Shown: in pieces, positions 11,487-22,796 of the stretch
Numbering within the stretch: position 1 is the stretch's first letter
Layout of the letters: each line of letters opens with the position of its first letter
From: Ptiloglossa arizonensis
Taxonomy: Eukaryota > Arthropoda > Insecta > Hymenoptera > Colletidae
Assembly (NCBI RefSeq): GCF_051014685.1
Contig: NC_135055.1
Span: 11,520,001 to 11,584,000 of the forward strand
Length of the DNA stretch: 64,000 nucleotides
Direction of reading: 5' to 3'
Made by a program: the position numbers and the translations under genes
The notes under the pieces: model-generated
What the model was told of the DNA's origin: nothing
The model's database searches: none
Seen by the model: the letters and a program-made list of their open reading frames with translations, nothing else

Positions 11487-11893
11487 AAAAAGAGGTATCA
11501 GGATTTCAAGGATTTGTGGTACTTGAAGGGGAGTAGAAAATTAATCAAGGTATGTAGATCTCGAAATTAATATTCTTAAGAGTATCCAAGATTTTAAGGA
11601 TCTATGGTACTTCAAGAGGAGTAGAAAATTAATCATGGTATGTAGATCTCGAAATTAATATTCTTAAGAGGATCCAAGATTTTAAGGATCTATGGTATTT
11701 CAAGAGGAGTAGAAAATTAATCATGGTATGTAGATCTCGAAATTAATATTCTCAAGAGTATCCAAGATTTTAAGGATTTATGGTTCTTTAACAGGAGTAG
11801 AAAATTAATCGACGTATGTAGATCTCAAAATCAATATTCTTAAGAGTATCCAAGATTTCAAGGATTTATGGTATTTCAAGAGGAGTAGAAAAT
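11487..11893 (+). repeat. 88-bp tandem repeat, about 4.6 units
   Basis: GAGTAGAAAATTA starts at 11531, 11619, 11707, 11795 and 11883, an exact 88-bp period. Units contain ATCCAAGATTTTAAGGAT and GTATGTAGATCTCGAAATTA. Near-identity of the units suggests recent expansion. Confidence 0.95.
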
Positions 11894-12669
11894 TACAATT
11901 AACACAAGAAAAACGAAATTTTATAATAATCTAGAAATTTGAGAAAGTTACCGAAAGTAATAGGGCCCGTTCGAAAAGTTCGCGTGATTAGAGTGCATTT
12001 AAACGAGCGTCACTTTTTTACTCGACACATTTGTTGTTCGAGCAAAGTACATTGATAAGTCTAGTTAGAAAAACTGATTGTCGTCATCCTTAATTTTTTA
12101 TGCGCGCAACACGCAGCTGTACCGCGAGCCGCGACTAACATGATCAATATAACGCCACACTCCTTCTGCATTGTATTCACGGTACAATAGCGCTCGTAAT
12201 TCTGCAATTATTGTTAAAATAATTAATATTTATTCGATGAGCTGTAAACAAAATTTGAACGATTCGTAAGAAACGATGTATTCGACTCTGGTCTCGAATT
12301 TCTTTCATTTTGAAATTTGAAAAAGAAGTTTTGTTCTCGAGACCAGTCGAACGACTGTAAAATTAATATACAATTTATGTTTTGTGATGATGTTTTACGA
12401 ATTAGAAAAACTGAAAACTGTAAAGTATATTCAAGAGTATAGAAACACGACTTGCTTATTTAAATTCTAGATTATGTAACTCGCCTAATATTTAGTAATT
12501 GAATAATACATTGCACCGAACTTTTTAAATACTTATTATTATTTATTTTGTTACTCATGGAGTTATAGATGTACCGACGAAAGAATAGAAAAGTAATTCT
12601 TTTTATTTGCAAATACAGATAGAAAAAACTTATACACAATTGTACAAAGCAATCGATTAAAAATTATTT
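11894..12669. other. No gene recognised; contains a strong hairpin at 12281-12351
   Basis: AT-rich. TTCGACTCTGGTCTCGA at about 12281-12297 faces TCGAGACCAGTCGAA at about 12337-12351, a 15-bp stem with a 2-base bulge and a loop of about 40 bases. No other structure seen. Confidence 0.45.
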
Positions 12670-12840
12670 AAAACACAGAATCGGAGGACGGTGTGTGCAC
12701 CATTGCTGTACGCTCGGATATTAAAAATAGAGTTGGCCGTTGCAAACCGGAAAAAGGAACGAATTATTATGTTGAAACATGCAATAATGAATTATTTATT
12801 TGTGAAATTCACGCGAGTCTTAAATTAATTTTGACACCCC
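12670..12840 (+). pseudogene. Possible piggyBac-type transposase C-terminal zinc-finger remnant
   Basis: A short frame from about 12729 to a TGA at about 12843 reads GRCKPEKGTNYYVETCNNEL followed by FICEIH. This resembles the Cys-rich C-terminal end of piggyBac transposases, where two CxxC-type pairs are followed by a Cys and a His (pattern like TxYYCExCNxxLCxxxCFxxYH). One Cys is Val here and another is missing, and the upstream frame is broken by stops at about 12720-12729, so it would be a decayed fragment. I see no catalytic DDD core nearby. A chance match cannot be excluded. Confidence 0.33.
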
Positions 12841-14557
12841 ACTGATGTTATAAAATATTCAGATTGAAGTAAGCAAGTACAAGGAAGTTATTTTTATTTA
12901 CTCTTTTTATTTATATAATAAGAAATATAGAACAATGTTATATATGCACTGATTAATAAATATATGAAAAGTGTGCATAGCACACTGTGATCAACGTGTC
13001 ATTTTCGATTTTCGTATAAAGTTAAAACTTTCGAAACTTTCTAAACTGGTAAGTCTGAAATAAAATAATAACTTTTGTTGTTGGTTTTAAGGCACCTAAG
13101 TATACGAGGCCCAAAACTTACACTTCCATCGCTTGTGCAATAATCCACCACTGTATAGATGTTTCTTCGTTCGTTAAGTATAGTGGTATTTCAATTATAT
13201 TCGCCAAATGTTTGAATCGACGTACTTTTCGAATATTCGAATGCGAAAAAATTCAACGAATATAAATATATTAGTTCCCACGCTGATGCGCGAAGTATTC
13301 GCACAATTACACATTCGATCGGTTTAATGTTCCTCTGTTCTTTCGTGTAGCGAGAACTTACACTTTTGCGGGTATCGTTCTTGTACCTATTCTTATATCG
13401 CCCGTGAACTTTTTATTCGCAACATCGATCGGTCAAGACTCTATACCTGCGTACGTAGTTATAGAATTGGTATATCCACGTATAGAAGGATTTGCTTACG
13501 CGAATGAATCGTATTCGAATTCAACAACAGTGTAGAAAATAATTTGATGTATACAGCGAATCGTTTTCGAATCGATTTGAAGGGAGACAATAAAACCGTT
13601 TCGCGGTAAATCTAAATAAATGTAACACCTAAAGCCTCTTTTGTATGAGGAGAAACGAACAGCATAATTTATTTAAAACAAAAATTTCAACCCTTAATTT
13701 AGGTCTTCTTCTTCTTTCAACCCATGCAAGAAGAAGAAACATTTGGTTTTACAAACAATGAAATTGTACGTGTTTAAAATTTACTTCATTGGTACTGATC
13801 TTTATATGAAAGTATAGAAGAACGAAATCTCATACGAAAGAAAATATTATAGTATATATGTTTCCAAATTAAGAAACGAAAAGCATATATTAATATATTG
13901 TGCTTCTTTATACTATATATTCTATAATATGCTTTTCTGTAGATTGTCATGCTTTTATATACTTTTATATAAAGATCAGTATTGAAGAATTATTCGATAA
14001 TAATCGTATCGACATGGTACTGTCTGTCTATAGTCTTATGCCATCAAGGAGAATAAATAATAACGAAAGAAAATGTATCATCAAAGCGATAGAGTACGTA
14101 ACATGTACTTTATGATTATTGCGAGTCTTTTGTTAGCGAATAATAAAAAACTTCTCTCAAATAAGTTGTTTTCCGGTAATACATTGATCGCTACGTTGAA
14201 AAAACAATTGTTAGAAAAATTGCTAAATAAATGTATCACATATAACTTTACATTGAAATACGAAATGTGTATCGAGTGACAATAAACGCAGATTTGATTA
14301 ACAATTATATTTTTTTATTGTTTCCGGTTACATCTTATTTTGTTTTTAACAACAGTCACCGGCTTAGATAAACGTGTAATTTTTTAATTAAAATAAATAC
14401 AAATAAATCAAAGAAATAGTTACTGAATTGCCTTACTAAAGAATCTAGCAGCCTATATTTAAAGTGAAATTCTTAACTGTATTTCTATTTCAATATTAAA
14501 AGAAATAAATAAAACCCATTCTATATACATAAATATAGCTGATACAGCTATATAGAA
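12841..14557. other. No gene recognised; very AT-rich
   Basis: Two overlapping AT-rich open frames at 13900-14279 (71 and 68 codons) lack family motifs and have the composition of random AT-rich DNA. Nothing else supported. Confidence 0.4.
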
Positions 14558-14563
14558 ACTTAT

Positions 14564-14735
14564 TATTGGTATTAATTAGCTTCTTATTCTACACGACTGC
14601 TATACTAATAATAAAATTTCCTCTCTGTGCACGCTTATAGTAAACAGACTAATTGTTTAAAGTTTCGTATATTGACATCTCTCTCCCCACTTCGACTATG
14701 AAACTCATACTTCCATATATATGTAATTGTCTATA
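14564..14735 (-). repeat. 3' LTR of the copia element
   Basis: Shares CTTCTTATTCTAC, CTCTCTGTGCACGCT and the CTATA end with the right-hand LTR at 15947-16204. It lies next to the polypurine tract, as a 3' LTR should. It is 172 bp long and shorter than its partner, which carries an AT-repeat expansion. Confidence 0.8.
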
Positions 14736-14754
14736 CTCTTCCCCTACGAGCAAC

Positions 14755-15430
14755 ATAGTTTAATTTAGAACTCATTTTGTATAATTTCGTCGCTGTCTAT
14801 CAATTTAGTTTTACTTATAGACCGTAACAAATAAATTGTAAATGATGATGATAAACTTCGACAAATAAATTTTGTTGAAAACCATAACAGTTCTTCTCGT
14901 ATCACTGTTTTGGTAGCCCCGTATTAATCAATCGCAATAAATTAATTTCGATGGTATCTTACTTTAAACCCTAATTATTGTTTTATGAGATTTTTTACTT
15001 ATCTTTCCGCGATTACAAACATTACAAACGAATTCGTTCTGAAAGTAAATCACCTGCTTAACATCCAGATCACCGACTAGATTTTCGTTACATATTTTCA
15101 TGAAATATTTATTATTTATGTGTCCTAACCGTCTGTGCCAAATTTCAAATCATTTTTCACTCTTTCTATGTTATAAGATTCATGTTTACAGCGTTTATCT
15201 ACGTACGGTTCTGCTAAGAATTTAATGCTATATTCATGATACTCACCGGTTATCACTGTATCCCTGTTTCTGTCGTAAATAACGATTATGTTGTTGCCTT
15301 GTATTAGTGTGTAGCCTTTCGATGTCAGGGCTGTCGTGGATAATAAATTTTCCCTTAACTTAGGTGCAAAAATTGTAACATTCTTGTTTTCATTCCTTAC
15401 TTTGCCGATCTGTACCTTGATACTAATAAA
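14755..15430 (-). pseudogene. Copia pol remnant: GAG-pre-integrase and start of integrase
   Basis: Read on the minus strand from about 15420, the frame gives FAPKLRENLLSTTALTSKGY, a form of the conserved copia 'xENLLSvxxLxxxG' stretch between protease and integrase. After a frameshift near 15145 it gives WHRRLGHINN and, about 30 residues on, CNVCNRGK (about 15002-15030). Together these form the HHCC zinc-binding module that precedes the integrase core. Downstream, IPSKLIYCD resembles the start of the integrase domain before stops break it. In intact elements this region joins viral-like DNA integration to the rest of Pol; here it cannot be expressed as one protein. Confidence 0.82.
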
Positions 15431-15609
15431 CTATTTTAGCTATTTTAACTATTTCTCAGAATAGCCAGAAGTTAGATAAGTTTTGGACATTACCACAATT
15501 ATCCACATCTTTATCATTAAAAGCATATGTATATTTTGTTATTGTCAACGGTTTAAAGTACATTACTTGCTGGCCTTCCTTTTACCAAATTCCTTTGTCC
15601 TTGTATTGG

Positions 15610-15880
15610 TTGTTTTGCATTGACCTTGCACTTGTGTTGTTTCTGGTGTTGTGTCCAGTTTTGCCACATACATAACAATTTCTTTTGCACTGTTTTTCCA
15701 CATTATAGACGGCTACTTTTGGCTCTTTGCTGTGGCCTTCCTTTCACTGAATTTCCTTCTTCGATACTTTGTAGACATCCTCCAATGATTTATCCCGTTG
15801 AGTGTTCAACATTTCCTTGATTTCTTTATATTGACCTAATTAGTAACAAGTCTGACAATAACGTATTTTTTTCTATTTGG
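15610..15880 (-). pseudogene. Copia gag remnant with zinc knuckle
   Basis: On the minus strand around 15690-15648 the frame reads CYVCGKTGHNTRNN, which fits the CCHC nucleic-acid-binding knuckle (CxxCxxxxHxxxxC) except that the final Cys is Asn. Upstream, LNTQRDKSLEDVYKVSKKEI looks like the charged C-terminal part of copia Gag, followed by an in-frame TGA. The piece lies just inside the right LTR, where gag belongs for a leftward element. Confidence 0.75.
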
Positions 15881-15946
15881 AAATCTTCTCAAACTTTCTA
15901 CACGAGGCATATGCTTAACCCTTCAATCACATTCGACTACCAGATT

Positions 15947-16204
15947 TGTTGGGATTAATTAAATAATTACCTTCTTATTCTACGCAACTAATATACTAAT
16001 TATAATACTTTCTCTCTATGCACGCTGTTGGTGACTCATCAACTCTATAATTGATTGATTAATTGTCCGAAGTCTCGAGTATCGATACTACTCTTCTCAC
16101 GCCAACTATGGAAACTTCTATATAAATATATATAAATATATAAAAATATATATACAACATTTTATATACATATATTTTATATTTTATATACACAAGTCTC
16201 TATA
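15947..16204 (-). repeat. 5' LTR of the copia element, with AT-repeat expansion
   Basis: On the + strand it begins TGTTGGGATTAATTA and ends CTCTATA, so on the element's own strand it ends CCCAACA as LTRs do. Positions 16110-16190 are filled with TATATAAATATA-type repeat, which explains the extra 86 bp over the left LTR. Confidence 0.8.
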
Positions 16205-16725
16205 CTTATTAAACCTACATTTTCTAACATTCGTACTAAATAACATTGCATACTGTTTTGTAAATAACATTTACAAGTACCTTTCTTCAATTTCTACGAA
16301 GCATGAACTTCCAACTTCTACAATTTTCCGTGAATGTAATCACGCATAAAGAATCGGTTAAAAATGAAAGCTTAAATAATCGTAGTCTAAAATCTGAGTT
16401 ACAAATAAAAATAATTTGGTAAACTTCGAAGGATTCGTTTCTATTTTCTGAACACCGCGAAAAGGAAAACGTTTCGTTATTTTGTGTACGTATCACAGGG
16501 GCTGACCAAGGATTGAATAAACATCCCGTAGTTCCTCGGTAAGATACACGATGATTTTACCCCCGTTCGGAGACACTCCTCAGAAATCGTGACACAAATT
16601 ATTACGGTTTGGTTATATTTACAAAGTACAGTATACGCGGTTGGTTATTCGCGATCGATGACAGAAGGAGAGCCGGGCGAAAAAGCGTACATACATCAAC
16701 GACTCTGTTTCCGGTCTGTCATTAA
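16205..16725. other. No gene recognised
   Basis: AT-rich and then increasingly GC-rich toward 16600. No supported exon before 16726. Confidence 0.35.
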
Positions 16726-16838
16726 ATGGCAATCGGTAAGAATGTGTCTACCACGGTTTCGTGCAACGTTGAGGCGGTGATCCCCGATGTTCTGGCTGTG
16801 GGAGCCTCTCCACCTGCCTTTACCATTGAATCGTTCAG
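16726..16838 (+). CDS. Candidate coding exon ending at a GT donor (unidentified)
   Basis: From an ATG in the context TTAAATGGC the frame runs 37 codons and 2 bases to TCGTTCAG followed by GTAATA, an acceptable donor. If not spliced, it stops at TAA straight after. The peptide has balanced, protein-like composition, for example CNVEAVIPDVLAVGASPPAF, and codon third positions are mixed. It could be a first coding exon or the 3' part of an internal one. I do not recognise the family, and no second exon is obvious downstream. Confidence 0.28.
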
Positions 16839-18250
16839 GTAATAACGACTTATCTTTGAACCCAGCGTTACCACATTATTAAAGAACTTGCACCGGGGAA
16901 TCGAGTAAATATCTAATACAATAATAGGTTAACTGCCTTCTGTCACACCTCTCATTTTCACGATCACCTGGCAAACGCGTTACATAGAGCGCTTATTTCT
17001 TAATAAACGATTCCGTCGTTGCTTTTTCCAACCAGTCAACAACGATTCTCGCCACCAAGTGAGAAAGATACAGAGGGTAGAACGAATATTTGCACACTCA
17101 ATTTCCGTGCAATGACGAACGACGTATTGCGAATCAATTTCTATTGCATACCGTTACGAGAACGACGAAACGTTGAAGTAAAAATAATTCGTAGCGCAGC
17201 GATGATCAGTTGTTGATCGAAAATAAATATTGTTATTGGTAATTATTTCTAGTATTTCCAGTCGATCGTTCAGCGTTGTACTGAAAGTTATCTTTGTTTC
17301 GGTAAAACGTTATATTCATTTGCCTTTTATCTTTTATTATTTTCAGTAATATCCGTAATTAAATTTCTTATTTACATAACGCAATAACAACGTCGTACAA
17401 TCGATAGATATTGTGCGCCCAATATAAGAAAAATATACGTAAACATAAATGGCCACAATGCTCGACGAATTGTTTAAAATTGAAATCATATAAAGATCTT
17501 TCGAGTATACTTTCGTTAATTTACGAATAACAATATTTAAATCGTAAATACTTTCTACTGAAAACTTCAGTAGTAAGATTTACTTTAAAGTAATATTTCA
17601 GTAATGATCTCAAGTATAGAGTAGTATTTCAAAGTAATCGGAGAAAAATATCGCATTATTCGTCGATGAATCAAAACACACTTGAAAGAACTCGATACAA
17701 TTTTTATTTAAAAAATACAAACTTCTGCGGTTATTTCACTCCGAAATCGATCTATTAAGAGAAATAATTGTTCGAACCAATCTCATCCTTCTGCGTGAAA
17801 AATTTCTTTTTCCACCCCTAATCCACGGATCGAAAGGCACTGCCGTAAGAAACGCAGATACATAAATGGTCGATAGGGTTAAAAAGTTGATAATCAATGG
17901 CCACACGACGACCCCGATAACCGTCTGAATTTTGTTCGGTATCGTTATGCGTCCAGCGTTTCACGAAGCGCCCTGTGCAAGGGAGGGATGCAATATTCCT
18001 TGATCCGCAGGAGTCTCGAATAAAGACATCAATTACGAATTAATGGCCAGAAAGGGTGGACGGTGCACATTCTTCTCAGTTGCTTCATAAATCCAAGTTC
18101 AGGATTCGGCACGGTTCACGATCCGTGGTCAGGCTTTCGGTGTTAATAACATCTCTATCAGCGAGGACCGGTGGAAGTCGCTGTTCAGTGCGAGGTTCCT
18201 GGCAAAGCGGTACCTTTGCATCATTTAATATTTAAAAACAAGCCATAAAT
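16839..18250. other. No gene recognised
   Basis: Mixed AT-rich DNA. The open frame at 17019-17216 (65 codons) has no motif. The block 18040-18250 is GC-richer. Confidence 0.35.
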
Positions 18251-18439
18251 ATGTCGCCTCCGCGTGCTGGTCGTTTAAAACTCGACCGTTGGATTATGGG
18301 TGCGAGCGCGTCGTCGCCGGCACCGCTCCAAAAGCAAGACGAATGCTATGTTGAAACGGCCGAGGTGTTAATGACACCGCTTTGTCGTTGCGGTACCGAA
18401 GAACGCGAGTGCCGCTCTTACCACCCTATTGCGGAATAA
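18251..18439 (+). CDS. Short ATG open frame of 62 codons, coding status uncertain
   Basis: It begins MSPPRAGRLKLDRWIMG and ends with a Cys-containing acidic/basic tail (CRCGTEERECRSYHP). GC content is higher than in the flanks, with mixed third positions, and the start context ATAAATATGTCG is acceptable. There is no signal peptide, transmembrane segment or known motif, and no splice partner was seen. It sits in a GC island, where chance frames are common. Confidence 0.18.
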   Translation: MSPPRAGRLKLDRWIMGASASSPAPLQKQDECYVETAEVLMTPLCRCGTEERECRSYHPIAE

Positions 18440-18601
18440 TATTCTAATGGAATGTCTCACTTCGAGAATCGAGTATCCATCGAGACGATTCCCCGGTACT
18501 CTTATTTATCGTTAAACAACGCAATGGTTAATTGAACGTTTAGGATCCTATTTGGCGTACATCCGTGTCCCAAGACACGTGGTACATATTGCAAAGCCGA
18601 T

Positions 18602-19006
18602 TATTTAAACTTACGATTACTCGTGTAATCAAAATAAGCTTGTTGTCCAATCGTACGATTACTCGTGTAATCCGAATAAGTCTGCTATCCAAACTTACGA
18701 TTACTTGTGTAATCAAAATAAGCTTGTTATCTAAACTTATGAGTACTCGTGTAATTCAAACAAGCTTGTCCAAACTTACGATTACTTGTGTAATCAAAAT
18801 AAGTCTGCTATTCAAACTTATGAGTACTCGTGTAATCCAAATAAGTCTGCTATCCAAACTTATGAGTACTCGTCTAATCTAAATAATCCTGTTATCCAAA
18901 CTTATGAGTATTCGTGTAATCCAAATAAGCCTATTATCCATACTTACGAGTACTCGCCTAATCCAAATAATCCTGTTATCCAAATTTACAATTACTAGTG
19001 TAATTT
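18602..19006 (+). repeat. 42-bp tandem repeat, about 9.6 units
   Basis: The core TTA(C/T)GA(T/G)TACTCGTGTAAT begins at steps of 42 bp (18612, 18654, 18696, 18738), then one 39-bp step to 18777, then 42-bp steps to 18987. The period is a multiple of three and the consensus has no forward stop in two frames, which makes repeat-encoded open frames of 105 and 70 codons. Copies fall into two subtypes, TTACGATTACTYGTG and TTATGAGTACTCGTG, partly alternating. Confidence 0.95.
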
Positions 19007-22000
19007 AGTTGCCAAAAGAGGAAAGAATGAATATCTGGAAACGAACGTTCTTCTATACGAACACTAGTGCCTCTGTATTAATTCTGATACACGAGGCCTT
19101 GGTGTACCAAAAATCATCAAAGTTTGGTAATAATGTCTCGAAGTCTATAGGGTTATCTTATGTACACCAATGTGAGTAGTTTTTCTCTTTTCGAAAAATG
19201 GTAGAATAATTTATTCACGATCGTTGATATATTTTCCCCAATTTTTTACGATGGTTTCTCACATGGTTTTCCATATCTGTTCATTTTTCGACCTCTTTCA
19301 TGGAAGACTTTCAACGATACCGTGAAATAAACCAACGACATTGTCTTGAAAAGAACGTGCGACGAAAATTGAAGAAAACAATGTCAGTAAATTCACGAGG
19401 GTAACCGAGTACCGGGCAACACCGATGTCAAACGAATCTAAATGTCTGCCTGTATTAAATCATCGAGTAGACAAATATAAAGGTTTCTTTCATACGCGAA
19501 TACTAGGGTTAAAACTCTCGAGCGTCGAACGAAGAAGACATCAATTTGTTGCTTTTCGTGGCAAGGAGAAGAGGGTGGGGAGGTGGGGTGAAAGGATGGG
19601 GATCTCTTCCATGCACCCCACTGCAAATGGTGGAATTATTTAGTGTTGGAAAACCGTGTATGGACTGTACCCACCGTGAAACCGCCCCGCCTAAACAGTG
19701 CGTTAACCGATGATTTACGAGGCGCTAGTTCCTAGCCCTGTTCCGACAACCCTTACCAAACTTACAACCCGCCGAAAACCCTTTCTCGATCCGCTCCATA
19801 TAGTTATACACCCATTGTCGATTGCCCCTCGTATCATTCCACACATGCCCAGTACTTATTAAAAGTTGACCTCGCCTGCCGAGGATACATCAGAAAATTT
19901 CGTAGTTCGTGTACGTACAGGTCTTTCGTTTACCAGTTGTTAGGGGAAAGTAACCGTCGCCTTGATCAACGGTTATCAAACAGTATCGATTCGTTCCTTT
20001 TCGATTGTAAACATGTCCAATACTGCTGTAAGTTGCAAGTACCTATATCGAGCTACGGCAAAAAGAAATAAGAAACGATGTTATCGTTTTACAACTTTTT
20101 CGTGTAGAAATATTAGAATATCGATTTTTGTTTTGTGTATCGATAATGTGTCTGTGACTTTTTGGAAAATAGACAGTTACTACTAAATATTCGTGTCTAA
20201 TTCTGTGTCTAATTCAGAATCCTTGAATATTTAAACAAATTGTCAATTCTTTTCGCTTCGATTCAAACGAACGAATTTAATACCGAAAGAGTAATTCCTT
20301 CTATTATCCGAACACCTCCACCGTATAAATACAATTTTTCATCAAACCACCAAGACATTCGGAGCGAAACGCGTAATCCCTTGATTATTAAATTCCCATT
20401 AATTAAAAGAGCGATGTTTCTTCCTTTTTTACAATAGCTAAGTATGTTCAAGTTGCGGTGGAACCGGTTGGAAGTTTAATCTCTCGGGTCTTCGTGTTTT
20501 ATTTTAATTTTAATACTCCCGAGTGGACGGTCTGTTTATTTTGCAAGGAAAGCACTTCGAGGTCCCGATTTCGATTCGCATTGGCCGGGAACGTTACCGA
20601 ACGCGCCACAGGAAGAAAGAGTTCTCGTGCAGGTGTGACGCGGACTCGCATGAGCCCATAAAAGGTCCTTATATGTAAATGTGTGTACGAAAATACATCA
20701 TTATGACTTATGAGAGGCATTATCGCCCGAAAGAGAGCTTTACGAAGCACGAAGTACGAAGAACGAGAAATAGGAGGAGAGGGTGATTATATGCAGCGTG
20801 GAATTGCATATAAGGTGCAACCATAGGGGCGTATGTATGCAAGTATCTATGGGTGCCATAATATATAACGTCCGCCTCGCAGCATCAAGATGTTGCCCAA
20901 TGACAATGTATTATTACCCACCGCCCATCTTTTTTATTGTCGTGCCGGGCCACATCCCTCTCTCGTTCCTTCCCTTTTCCTTTCCTTTCCGTTCCACCCT
21001 TTCTTTCCTCTCCTCTCCCCTCTGCACCGATTCTGTTATGATTCGACTTAACCAGTCGCATTTCATTTTATCTACCTCGAGATCATTGGCTGACGAGCAT
21101 TAACCGAACGAACGCGATAGAAAGAATTATTGTCGTCGAGCGATCGCTCGAAATCACTGAATTTTATTTTCATCGTACAAGAAACAATTCTAGGTATAGT
21201 TTCACGTTTAATCTCACCGCCATTTTTTCTCTTTCTTGCCTCTGTTACCATTACGTATTGCCAATGTTTTCGAGTGAAATATATCAAATTGTTGAATAAA
21301 TTCCCGCAGTTTCCCACCAATGTGAAATTTTCATTTTTGTAAAAGTACCTAATCCGTTATTATATTCTTTTTCTCTGTTTTCTAAAAATATTTCACCTAT
21401 TACGTATTCTCCGCCATTACTTACGACCTCTTCTAAACTCTTTGGCAATTTTTCAAATCGAATAAATTCGAGTAGGAGATTCGAGTAGAGTGGTAGATTC
21501 AATGTAGAATTTCTATTTTTTCAAAAATATTTAATCCGTTATATACGTACAGTACGTACAAGAAATTGTTATTGGAAGAAATTTATTATAAAACGATGGC
21601 CGAACAAACTTATCGAGCAACCTAATTGTAGATAGCGGAAATGCTACCGTTGTACCGAATTTTGTTCACTTAAATTTACATCCGTTGACGTACCTAATAA
21701 TCATAATTTATACCCACGTTACTTTCAAGGTACTGTAAAGACTTTCAAGGCACGTGTATCCCAACACGAAAGAAACGACGAAACACGGCAAAATGTACAA
21801 CGACTATACCGAACCGTGTCACGGAAGTTCATTTCTCGACTCACCGCGTTATTTTGCAATTATAATACTTGCAAAGTTTCAATTAACAGTGAGGAATACG
21901 TCGTAATACTTTTCAACGCATCGAGTGAGTTACACCAGATCGTTCGATAAGTTTTGTCGTTTCCTCCATTGTAAAAAAATACTATGACATTTCAAGTTTG

Positions 22001-22462
22001 AATTTTTAATAAAAAATTGTAATAAATATGCCGACAAAGTTTGTCGTTTACGTTTTGGAGCACCCTGTACATTGGAAAAAAGCTTCCACTAGGGATAGCT
22101 TTATTTTGATATATTCTTCTTAATTTTAAACTATAAAATTAACTCAATTTTAAAATATTCATAGTTAAAGAGTATTTTTGCAACACACGAGGGATATACC
22201 ACAGCAACAGCTGTCCAGTGTCTTAACACAGTGTTTAAATTCGTCCAAGACGGACCAAGGGTGTATGTGTTTCACAAAGATACGAATGCATTTGTAGTAG
22301 AAGGTTACGGTATGTGTATTCGCGCAACGCAAACTTACGCAATAATAGAAGAGATAGTAATCTAGATATCGGGGGAAAAGAAAGGAAAGAAGTAGGCAGG
22401 GGTAAGAAATAAAAGTGGCGTCGTGAAAAGAGCAGCGTTGTATCATTGGAAACCAGGGTCTG
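19007..22462. other. No gene recognised; GC-richer patches, a CT tract and a mariner fragment
   Basis: GC-richer patches lie at 19560-19900 and 20430-20900. A polypyrimidine tract (TTCCTTTCC-type) fills about 20963-21023. At 21950-21970 TCGTTCGATAAGTTTTGTCG is a mariner-type terminal fragment, and at 22060 GGAGCACCCTGTAC resembles a TIR-element end. None of the open frames (up to 106 codons) shows a family motif. Confidence 0.35.
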
Positions 22463-22708
22463 ATGCTCCTGTCGGTTATTGTTACTATTATGTTGCCATT
22501 ACATTATGCTTCGCATTATACCTGCAATTTTCAACCCTTATCTAAAGATCCGATCGCCTTAACTTGGAATTCGAGTCCTGTGAGAGGCAAGGAACTTCCT
22601 CGCTCGCTAAATAATGACCACTTGCTTGCAATTTTATACGCGGGGAACAATCTCGAGCAAACGTTACTCGACGAGAGATTGATAAATTCTATCGGAAAAT
22701 TGCGATAA
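22463..22708 (+). CDS. Candidate small secreted protein (81 codons), unidentified
   Basis: The ATG frame starts with a hydrophobic stretch (MLLSVIVTIMLPLHYAS) that would serve as a signal peptide. A soluble part of about 62 residues follows, with an NSS glycosylation site, one Cys, and a polar C-terminus (LLDERLINSIGKLR). Codon use is mixed and the composition is protein-like, unlike most chance frames here. The start context GTCTGATG is not optimal, and no flanking splice sites, TATA box or poly(A) signal were assigned. It could be a small single-exon gene, an exon, or chance. Confidence 0.27.
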   Translation: MLLSVIVTIMLPLHYASHYTCNFQPLSKDPIALTWNSSPVRGKELPRSLNNDHLLAILYAGNNLEQTLLDERLINSIGKLR

Positions 22709-22796
22709 AACCTAGCAATAATAACAAATTACAGTAATTATACCGGTAGTGAAAAAGACAACGAAGTATATACGAGCCAGTGGAGAAAGTATCTAC

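Larger units (their letters stand above)
14558..16209 (-). mobile_element. Degenerate, internally deleted Ty1/copia LTR retrotransposon
   Basis: The element proper is 14564-16204, transcribed leftward. It has two related terminal repeats (14564-14735 and 15947-16204) and is bounded by the same five bases CTTAT (14559-14563 and 16205-16209), the expected copia target-site duplication length. A purine tract reads GTAGGGGAAGAG on the minus strand directly before the left LTR. Inside, the minus strand encodes a gag zinc-knuckle remnant, a protease-to-integrase linker and the GAG-pre-integrase WHRRLGH motif, then the start of integrase. Reverse transcriptase and RNase H are absent: the internal part is about 1.2 kb where intact copia elements have about 4-5 kb. 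Stops and frameshifts show that it is dead. Confidence 0.88.

Noticed and set aside
11487..11893. CRISPR-like regularly spaced repeats
   Set aside because: Units are contiguous 88-bp tandem copies with no variable spacers, and the DNA is eukaryotic. The same applies to the other arrays.
18565..18998. Open frames of 105 and 70 codons
   Set aside because: Produced by the 42-bp repeat; both frames are equally open.
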